From contig NZ_QUFI01000028.1 of assembly GCF_003478505.1 (NCBI RefSeq), positions 1 to 10,807 on the forward strand: DNA of 10,807 nucleotides, written 5' to 3'. The position numbers were made by a program, and so were the translations under genes. Positions 5,964-10,807 of the stretch are shown here, in pieces (positions within the stretch are counted from its first letter, which is position 1; the number at the start of each line of letters is the position of its first letter). The DNA is from Clostridium sp. AF27-2AA (GTDB taxonomy: Bacteria > Bacillota > Clostridia > Lachnospirales > Lachnospiraceae). The notes under the pieces are model-generated. The model was not told where the DNA came from and made no database searches. It saw nothing but the letters and a program-made list of their open reading frames with translations.

Positions 5964-6530
5964 ATGAAGAAAATAACTCTGTTTTTAGCAGCAGCAATCA
6001 GTACAGCATCCGTTTTCCCGTCATTTGCCGGCAGTAACACAGCCGTGGTTCCGGCCGTATATGGCACATTCCAGACAACGGCAGCCAACACCCAGACAAC
6101 CGGAACCCTGACCGTGCAGGTACCGGCAGGTTATATCCAGGGAGACAGCAGTGACGGTACAATCACATTTATCAACGAATCCATCGCAACCGTTGTAAGC
6201 GTTACTTCTTCCGATATCGGAGTAGATGTCAGCCAGTATTTCAGCCAGCAGGATCTCAAAGATCTGACCGAAGGAATCCTGTCCGAGACTTTGATTGATG
6301 AACAGAACACCGTTCTGACTCCGGTACAGTCCAGCGTAACACTGCTTTCCGGAAACTGGATGCGTTACCAGTACGACAACTATCGGATTGATGACCTCAA
6401 ATGTACCGCAACAGCTTATATCCGCTACAACGGTCAGTACATGGAAATGATCCTGACCATGATTGAAAATTCCCAGCTGCAGAATGTAAATCCAGACCAG
6501 GTAGTCAACGCATTTCTTCCGGCCGTCTGA
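5964..6530 (+). CDS. Small secreted protein of unknown function
   Basis: A 188-residue protein with a Sec signal peptide: MKKITLFLAAA, a hydrophobic stretch, and likely cleavage after residue 22 (SFA|GS). The mature part is acidic and threonine/serine/glutamine-rich, with a VQVPAGYI motif near residues 46-53 and an alternating strand pattern ending in a YNGQYMEMILTMIENS stretch near 157-172. The general look (V-P-G-Y opening, late helix-strand pairs) recalls the Mog1/PsbP/DcrB-like fold, but this is a weak impression and I do not recognise the family. Starts are ambiguous: ATG 5964 has AGGA about 12 bases upstream and gives the cleanest signal peptide; ATG 5937 adds nine residues (MKKAGWLRR) but AGAGG abuts it; TTG 5880 lies inside the leader hairpin. 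It has its own promoter and terminator. Neither lipobox nor cell-wall anchor is seen, so it should be released or exposed outside the membrane. Confidence 0.75.
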   Translation: MKKITLFLAAAISTASVFPSFAGSNTAVVPAVYGTFQTTAANTQTTGTLTVQVPAGYIQGDSSDGTITFINESIATVVSVTSSDIGVDVSQYFSQQDLKDLTEGILSETLIDEQNTVLTPVQSSVTLLSGNWMRYQYDNYRIDDLKCTATAYIRYNGQYMEMILTMIENSQLQNVNPDQVVNAFLPAV

Positions 6531-6546
6531 TCTGCTCATAAAAACA

Positions 6547-6581
6547 GGGCGAAGCTTCTTGAAAAGCTTCGCCCCTTTTTT
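6547..6581. terminator. Bidirectional intrinsic terminator between convergent genes
   Basis: GGGCGAAGCTT (6547-6557) pairs perfectly with AAGCTTCGCCC (6564-6574) around a 6-nt loop. A run of six T follows on the plus strand. On the minus strand the same stem is followed by TGTTTTTA, so it can also end the isomerase transcript arriving from the right. Confidence 0.93.
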
Positions 6582-6615
6582 GTTTCGCATAAATCCCGCG
6601 TCCCGGAAAATCACA

Positions 6616-8100
6616 TCATGCAAATGGATTTTCTGTCGGATAACGCACGCCGGCCGGCTGGTTATAACCAATCTCCCGGACATCGACTCCAATATACTTA
6701 AATACCTCGTACAGTGCTTTTCCGTAATGACCGAAGGCCACTGCTCCATGATGCGGGAAATTCCCCTCAATCAGCACATGACGATAGAAACGCTTCATTT
6801 CCGGGATCGCAAATACGCCGATGCTGCCAAAGGAGTGGGTTGCCACCGGCAGAACCTCGCCATTTGCCACATAAGCTCTCAGCCTGTTATCCGCAGTGCT
6901 CTGCAGGCGGAAGAAGGTAATGTCACCCGGGACAATGTCGCCCTCCAAGGTTCCCTGAGTCACCTCTTCCGGAAGACTTCTTGCCATGATGAGCTGGTAC
7001 TTCATCTGGCAGAAGGACAGCTTCTTCGTGCTGGTATTGCCACAGTGGAAGCCCATGAAAACATCATGGCTCTTATAATCGAATTTTCCTTTGATTTCGG
7101 TATCGTAAAGGTCATAGGGCACGGTGTTATTGATGTCCAGAAGGGTAACCGCATCCTGGCTGACACAGGTCCCGATGAACTCACTTAAGCAGCCATAGAT
7201 ATCTACCTCACAGGATACCGGAATGCCGCGGCCGGTCAGACGGCTGTTAACATAGCATGGCACAAAGCCGAACTGGGTCTGGAACGCAGGCCAGCATTTT
7301 CCGGCAATGGCCACATATTTGCGATAACCCTTATGGGCTTCGATCCAGTCAAGGAGTGTCAGCTCATACTGGGCCAGCTTCGGCAGGATCTCCGGCTTTT
7401 TGTTGCCTTCGCCCAGCTCTTTTTCCATATCCGCCACAACATCCGGGATTCTCGGATCACCCGCATGCTTGTTGAACGCCTCAAACAGATCCAGCTCCGA
7501 GTTTTCCTCAATCTCCACGCCCAGATTGTAAAGCTGCTTAATTGGCGCGTTGCACGCCAGGAAGTTTAACGGTCTTGGTCCAAAGCTGATGATCTTCAAA
7601 TCAGACAGGCCAATGACTGCTCTTGCGACAGGCAAAAATTCGTGGATCATATTCGCGCACTCCTCAGCAGTTCCCACCGGATACTCCGGAATGTACGCTT
7701 TGATGTTGCGCAGAGCCAGGTTGTAGCTTGCGTTCAGCATGCCGCAGTAGGCGTCACCGCGTCCCTGTACCAGGTTGTCCCTGCTCTCCTCCGCGGCAGC
7801 AACAAACATTTTCGGTCCGTCAAAATGTTTTGCCAGCAGAGTCTCGGAAATCTCCGGTCCGAAATTTCCAAGGTATACAACCAGCGCGTTGCAGCCAGCC
7901 GCCTTGATATCCTCCAGTGCCTGTACCATATGGATCTCGCTCTCCACGATGCAGACCGGGCATTCATAAATATCCTTTGCGTCATACTTTTTGCCGTACG
8001 CCTCCACCAGTGCTTTTCTGCGGTTCACAGACAAAGACTCCGGGAAACAGTCACGGCTCACCGCAACAATGCCTGCTTTCACTTCTGGAATGTTGTTCAT
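6616..8100 (-). CDS. L-fucose/L-arabinose isomerase family protein
   Basis: A 494-residue sugar isomerase of the FucI/AraA superfamily, expected to convert an aldose to the matching ketose with a bound divalent metal, probably manganese. The N-terminal Rossmann-like part is visible in GIVAVSRDCFPES (10-22) and NALVVYLGNFGPE (71-83). Candidate metal or catalytic residues lie in CEVD (E298), LLDINN (D322), FHCGN (H352) and the C-terminal FPHHGAVAFGHYG (H450, H451, H458), all in family-typical positions. The ATG at 8100 has AGGAGG upstream. It lies 42 bp behind the xylulokinase-like gene, so the two form an operon and the isomerase product should be the kinase substrate. The true sugar is uncertain: L-fucose, L-arabinose, D-arabinose or a related pentose or 6-deoxyhexose are all possible. 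Similarity to AraA itself looks low from memory. No transporter lies next to it. Confidence 0.88.
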   Translation of the reverse strand: MNNIPEVKAGIVAVSRDCFPESLSVNRRKALVEAYGKKYDAKDIYECPVCIVESEIHMVQALEDIKAAGCNALVVYLGNFGPEISETLLAKHFDGPKMFVAAAEESRDNLVQGRGDAYCGMLNASYNLALRNIKAYIPEYPVGTAEECANMIHEFLPVARAVIGLSDLKIISFGPRPLNFLACNAPIKQLYNLGVEIEENSELDLFEAFNKHAGDPRIPDVVADMEKELGEGNKKPEILPKLAQYELTLLDWIEAHKGYRKYVAIAGKCWPAFQTQFGFVPCYVNSRLTGRGIPVSCEVDIYGCLSEFIGTCVSQDAVTLLDINNTVPYDLYDTEIKGKFDYKSHDVFMGFHCGNTSTKKLSFCQMKYQLIMARSLPEEVTQGTLEGDIVPGDITFFRLQSTADNRLRAYVANGEVLPVATHSFGSIGVFAIPEMKRFYRHVLIEGNFPHHGAVAFGHYGKALYEVFKYIGVDVREIGYNQPAGVRYPTENPFA

Positions 8101-8142
8101 GTACTTACCCTCCTGATATAAATGTGAATTTCTATAACACCT

Positions 8143-9612
8143 TTAATGAATCAGCTGAAATAATGACTTGCATACCGGATAAATCTGCCGGAATTTCTGA
8201 TACCGTTCTTCGTATTTTTCCACCAACTCCGGTTCCGGCTCCACCGTTTTGGTGACCTTCACCAGTTTCCTGGCTGCATCCTCCACGCTCGCGTATTCGC
8301 CACAAGCAACTGCCGCCAACATGGCACCGCCCAGCGCCGGTCCTTCTTCACTCTCAATCATGTCTACCTTCAGATTCATAACATTGGCAATGATTTTTCT
8401 CCATAGCGGGCTCTTAGCCCCACCGCCGCAGATTTTCGTGCGTTCAATGTGAATACCCAGGGATCTTGCCACTTCCAAAGAATCCCGAAGCGCAAAGGCC
8501 ACGCCCTCCAGCACAGCCTGGGTCATATCGGCCCGACTGGTATCCATGGTCATACCAATGAATGTACCGCGGGCATTCGGATCGTTGTGCGGAGAACGCT
8601 CCCCCATCAAATAAGGAAGGAAATATACATGGTTTTCTCCCAGCTTTGTAATGGAAGCCTGCTCTTTCGCGTAGTCCGAAGTCTGCAGGATTCCGTCCAT
8701 CCACCATTTATTGCAGGAGGCCGCGCTGAGCATGCATCCCATCAGGTGATAGTGGCCATCCGCATGCGCAAACGCATGCAGCGCATTGTGTTTGTCCACG
8801 CCAAATTTTTCCGAAGAGATGAAGATGGTTCCGCTGGTCCCCAGGGAAATGTTGCACATGCCATCTCCCACCGTGCCGGTTCCGACTGCGGCTGCCGCAT
8901 TATCCCCGGCACCGGCCGCAACTTTTACCGTATATGGAATTCCCAGCTCATCCGCAATCTCCGGAAGCACAGTTCCCACACTCTCGTAAGATTCATAGAC
9001 CTTCGCCAGCTGCTCCTGGCGGACGCCGCAGATTTCGCACATTTCCTTCGACCAGCGGCGGTTCCTTACATCAAACAAAAGCATGCCGGACGCATCCGAC
9101 ACATCGGTACAATGCGCACCAGTCAGACGGTAGGCTATGTAATCTTTGGGAAGCATGATCTTCGCGATCCGCGCAAAGTTCTCCGGCTCCTTATTTCTGA
9201 CCCAGAGAATCTTTGGAGCGGTAAAGCCCGTGAAGGAAATATTGGCCGTATATTCCGAAAGCTTCTCTTTGCCGATCACATTGTTCAGGTAATCACATTC
9301 CTCCCAGGTTCGTCCATCGTTCCAGAGAAGCGCCGGGCGGATCACCTGATCGTTTTTATCCAGAATCACAAGCCCATGCATCTGCCCGCCAAAGCTGATG
9401 CCCGCCACCTGCTCCTTCTCACAGCCAGCCAGCAGCTCTTTCAGACCGTCCATGGTACCGGCAAACCAGTCCTCAGGCTTCTGTTCCGACCAGCCCGGAT
9501 GCGGAAAATAAATGGGATACTCTTTCGAGACAATTTTTCTGATCTGGCCGTCCCTGTTCATCAAAAGAAGCTTCACCGCGGATGTTCCAAGATCGATTCC
9601 GATATAAAGCAT
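8143..9612 (-). CDS. xylB: FGGY-family carbohydrate kinase, xylulokinase-like
   Basis: A 489-residue sugar kinase of the FGGY/actin-ATPase fold, expected to phosphorylate D-xylulose or a similar ketose with ATP for entry into the pentose phosphate pathway. Motifs in order: YIGIDLGTSAVKLLLMN (3-19, phosphate-1 loop), GISFGGQMHGLVILD (71-85), LLWNDGRTWEEC (95-106), GAGDN (234-238, with D237 the likely catalytic base), SLGTSGTIFIS (phosphate-2), GERSPHNDPNARG and the C-terminal GGGAKSPLWRKI adenosine loop. FGGQMHG and WNDGR favour xylulokinase over glycerol, fuculose or ribulose kinases. The ATG at 9612 was chosen for AAGGAGG seven bases upstream and because it places the ATPase loop at the N terminus; an upstream in-frame start at 9639 adds nine residues with no role. 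First gene of a two-gene operon with the isomerase. The substrate may differ from xylulose, given its partner. Confidence 0.93.
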   Translation of the reverse strand: MLYIGIDLGTSAVKLLLMNRDGQIRKIVSKEYPIYFPHPGWSEQKPEDWFAGTMDGLKELLAGCEKEQVAGISFGGQMHGLVILDKNDQVIRPALLWNDGRTWEECDYLNNVIGKEKLSEYTANISFTGFTAPKILWVRNKEPENFARIAKIMLPKDYIAYRLTGAHCTDVSDASGMLLFDVRNRRWSKEMCEICGVRQEQLAKVYESYESVGTVLPEIADELGIPYTVKVAAGAGDNAAAAVGTGTVGDGMCNISLGTSGTIFISSEKFGVDKHNALHAFAHADGHYHLMGCMLSAASCNKWWMDGILQTSDYAKEQASITKLGENHVYFLPYLMGERSPHNDPNARGTFIGMTMDTSRADMTQAVLEGVAFALRDSLEVARSLGIHIERTKICGGGAKSPLWRKIIANVMNLKVDMIESEEGPALGGAMLAAVACGEYASVEDAARKLVKVTKTVEPEPELVEKYEERYQKFRQIYPVCKSLFQLIH

Positions 9613-9672
9613 GTCCGGTCCTCCTTTTCCGACACACATATTGTTTTTTTATGGATACATATTTCTGTTCTT

Positions 9673-9701
9673 ATCTTATCGTTTTTGAACATGTTTTTCA
9701 A
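9673..9701 (-). promoter_or_regulatory. Candidate sigma-A promoter of the xylB-isomerase operon
   Basis: Minus strand TTGAAA (9696-9701), 17-bp spacer, TAAGAT (9673-9678). The spacer contains AACATGTT (9688-9695), a perfect 8-bp palindrome within the wider imperfect TTGAACATGTTTTTCAA, a possible site for a sugar-responsive repressor. Start would be near 9666, about 54 nt before the start codon. Confidence 0.5.
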
Positions 9702-9731
9702 TACAAATATCCAAATTCTGGCGGCACATTA

Positions 9732-9758
9732 TTAGCACTCTGCATAAAAGAGTGCTAA
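9732..9758. promoter_or_regulatory. CIRCE element (HrcA operator)
   Basis: TTAGCACTC, nine bases, GAGTGCTAA: both 9-bp arms match the CIRCE consensus exactly. CIRCE is bound by the heat-labile repressor HrcA and normally lies at or just downstream of groESL and dnaK promoters. Here it sits in the 360-bp gap between xylB and the L25 gene, about 85 bp upstream of the L25 -10 and about 30 bp upstream of the xylB -35. The arms also spell a crude promoter in both directions (TTAGCA, 18 bp, TAATAT with TGC before it), so a start site inside the element is possible. Confidence 0.93.
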
Positions 9759-9821
9759 TATCTGAAAAATATTGCTAATTTTATTATTTTGTATATTTGC
9801 TTTTTTGGTACTTTTTGAAGG

Positions 9822-9848
9822 TTCACTTTTTTCCAAAAGTGCTATAAT
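9822..9848 (+). promoter_or_regulatory. Sigma-A promoter of the L25 gene with overlapping inverted repeat
   Basis: A perfect extended -10, TGC TATAAT (9840-9848), is preceded at 15 bp by a partial -35, TTCACT (9822-9827). The region between holds the inverted repeat CACTTTT, TTCC, AAAAGTG (9824-9841), seven perfect pairs. Start would be near 9855, with a leader of about 118 nt that contains a G/C-rich hairpin around 9925-9946 just before the AGGAGG at 9958-9963. Confidence 0.7.
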
Positions 9849-9972
9849 ACAGTCAGTGCAAAAAGAAGAACTTCCTCATAAAGACAAGCTCTCCATCTAC
9901 ACGAATGAATTCAGATAATTGAGACCGGAAGGTTTTCTTCCCCCGGCCATTCAAAGTAGGAGGCAGATTATT

Positions 9973-10557
9973 ATGATGACGTTAGCAGCTGAAAAAAGAG
10001 ATCCTGAGGTAAAGGCAAAAAAATTGAGAAGAGAAGGCTACAGCACCGGTGTTCTGTATGGCCGTGAAATGAAAGAAAATGTATCTCTGAAATATACAGA
10101 GAAGGATGCATTAAACTTCATTAAAAAAGCAAAAGAGGGTGCACAGACCATGCTGGATATCTCCGGTGAAAAGGTTGATGCCCTGGTAAAGAATATTGAT
10201 TACGATCCGCTCAGCAAGAAGATTCTGGCACTGGATTTCCAGGCACTGGTCGCAGGTGAGGTTGTTGCCGCAACCGTTCCGGTTACCTTTATCAATGAGG
10301 AGGTTGTACAGGGTGTCTTCGAACCGGAGATCACCGAGATCCACTACAAAGCAGACCCGGCACACCTGCTTGACCCAATTGAAATTGATCTGGCTAAACT
10401 TCCGCAGGGAACCAGGACTCTGTATGTGAAGGATCTGAAACTGGAAGAGAAAGGTGTTACCGTAACCACCACCGCTGATTCCCAGCTGTTCCACATCGGC
10501 GAATACGCAAAGGCTGAGGAAGAAGACGAAGAAGCAGAAGAAACACCTGCCAAATAA
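9973..10557 (+). CDS. rplY: 50S ribosomal protein L25/general stress protein Ctc
   Basis: A 194-residue member of the L25/TL5/Ctc family, which binds 5S rRNA in the large ribosomal subunit. In Bacillus the homologue Ctc is a general stress protein. The N-terminal L25 domain covers about residues 3-90 (KLRREGYSTGVLYG, then KNIDYDPLSKKILALDFQAL). The TL5/CTC C-terminal domain covers about 95-178 (TVPVTFINEE, DPIEIDLAKLPQGTRTLYVKDL). The last residues form an acidic tail (AEEEDEEAEE) typical of the long form, as opposed to the short enterobacterial L25. The ATG at 9973 has AGGAGG nine bases upstream; a TTG at 9919 would extend it without a ribosome binding site and was rejected. A second ATG directly follows at 9976. 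Monocistronic, with its own strong promoter and terminator, and a CIRCE upstream. Confidence 0.95.
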   Translation: MMTLAAEKRDPEVKAKKLRREGYSTGVLYGREMKENVSLKYTEKDALNFIKKAKEGAQTMLDISGEKVDALVKNIDYDPLSKKILALDFQALVAGEVVAATVPVTFINEEVVQGVFEPEITEIHYKADPAHLLDPIEIDLAKLPQGTRTLYVKDLKLEEKGVTVTTTADSQLFHIGEYAKAEEEDEEAEETPAK

Positions 10558-10565
10558 AAATTTAA

Positions 10566-10621
10566 GAGCAATACCAATATAGGTCCGAAGCCGGTAATCC
10601 CGGCATACCGCTGTATTGCTC
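10566..10621 (+). other. Stem-loop in the L25 3' region
   Basis: GAGCAATAC (10566-10574) pairs perfectly with GTATTGCTC (10613-10621). An inner GCCGG (10590-10594) pairs with CCGGC (10600-10604). There is no U-run after it, so it is not the terminator. Its internal AGGTCCGAAGC matches eleven bases of the left-edge element. It may be a 3' UTR structure or part of a small RNA. Confidence 0.45.
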
Positions 10622-10642
10622 CCGCTAAGAGAGAAATAAAAT

Positions 10643-10713
10643 CAGCCAGAACGGTATTGATAAAAAGCCAGAAATTTCAGCTTTTTACCAGTACCATTCT
10701 GGCTGTGTTTTTT
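10643..10713 (+). terminator. rplY: Long intrinsic terminator of the L25 gene
   Basis: CAGCCAGAA (10643-10651) pairs with TTCTGGCTG (10697-10705). The stem continues with GGTA/TACC after one C-A mismatch, and an upper TAAAAAGC/GCTTTTTA stem caps it. It is followed by TG and a run of six T (10708-10713). Confidence 0.9.
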
Positions 10714-10719
10714 ATTACC

Positions 10720-10800
10720 GTAGAATAGCCAGGAAAGCAGAAGCAGGACGGGGTGGTATCCTGCGTAGCATAAATATAAGTGCAATGTGTCCGGCTATAT
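10720..10800 (+). repeat. Right-edge copy of the conserved ~80-nt RNA-like element
   Basis: Same element as minus-strand 80-1, starting about 7 nt after the L25 terminator. GCAGGA (10743-10748... core GAAGCAGG ending 10747) pairs with TCCTGC at 10759-10764 to close a hairpin over CGGGGTGGTA. An outer ATAGCC near 10725-10730 can pair with GGCTAT near 10793-10798. The invariant AAATATAAGTGC lies between hairpin and outer stem, unpaired. No open reading frame is shared by the two copies (stops interrupt each candidate frame in one or other copy), which favours RNA or DNA over protein. Confidence 0.6.
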
Positions 10801-10807
10801 GGCGACT

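Noticed and set aside
8449..9735. 428-codon open frame on the plus strand opposite the kinase
   Set aside because: It lies antisense to a gene with complete FGGY motifs, has a composition typical of a mirrored frame, and no ribosome binding site or known domain.
10743..10765. Resemblance of GGGGTGGTATCC to the T-box sequence GGGTGGTACC
   Set aside because: The T-box core TGGNACC is interrupted (TGGTATCC), the left copy reads TGATATCC and so loses the tRNA-pairing UGGN, and neither a stem I nor a following terminator is present upstream or downstream within the window.
10788..10807. TCCGG...GGCG at the right edge looks like the first bases of a 5S rRNA
   Set aside because: Fewer than 20 bases are available and the GGCTAT part is better explained as the outer stem of the repeated element. 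It should be revisited if sequence beyond the edge becomes available, since a 5S gene would change the reading of the element.
1..10807. Treating the inverted edge elements as terminal repeats of one large mobile unit
   Set aside because: The copies are only about four-fifths identical, the cargo is core chromosome (sigG, L25, J-protein), and no transposase or integrase is present.

Overview
The window looks like chromosome from an endospore-forming member of the Clostridia, most likely a Lachnospiraceae relative. The reasons are a clear forespore sigma factor SigG, a perfect CIRCE (HrcA) operator, strong AGGAGG-type ribosome binding sites, moderate base composition, and a typical gut-anaerobe gene mix. 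No phage, plasmid, insertion-sequence or CRISPR signals were seen. This is mostly core or near-core chromosome; the unusual content is regulatory and RNA-like rather than a new multi-gene system.

Left to right: a zinc-finger-less J-domain co-chaperone (minus, 96-1157) with its own sigma-A promoter; a Schlafen-type (AlbA_2) ATP-binding regulator (minus, 1322-2764) preceded by six TGAAG repeats phased one per 11-12 bp; a DUF362 protein (minus, 3047-4072) with a 14-bp palindrome between its candidate -35 and -10; and a histidine phosphatase (minus, 4252-4791). Divergent from the phosphatase is sigG (plus, 5021-5797), with a forespore-type promoter and a leader hairpin that can form in two registers. 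It is followed by a small secreted protein of unknown function (plus, 5964-6530), and a strong terminator shared with the convergent sugar operon closes this half.

The right half holds a two-gene sugar operon on the minus strand. xylB-type kinase (8143-9612) is transcribed first, then a FucI/AraA-like isomerase (6616-8100) 42 bp behind it. Together they should isomerise an aldose and phosphorylate the resulting ketose. Divergent from them is the ribosomal protein L25/Ctc gene (plus, 9973-10557). The 360-bp gap between xylB and L25 carries a perfect CIRCE, two sigma-A promoters and a second inverted repeat over the L25 promoter, suggesting HrcA heat-shock control at an atypical target.

The two window edges carry diverged copies (about four in five positions identical by eye) of one roughly 80-nt element in opposite orientation: minus strand 80-1, just behind the J-protein stop, and plus strand 10720-10800, just behind the L25 terminator. 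It shares an invariant 16-base core and can fold into a hairpin inside an outer stem. This is the best candidate here for something undescribed, probably a dispersed structured RNA element.
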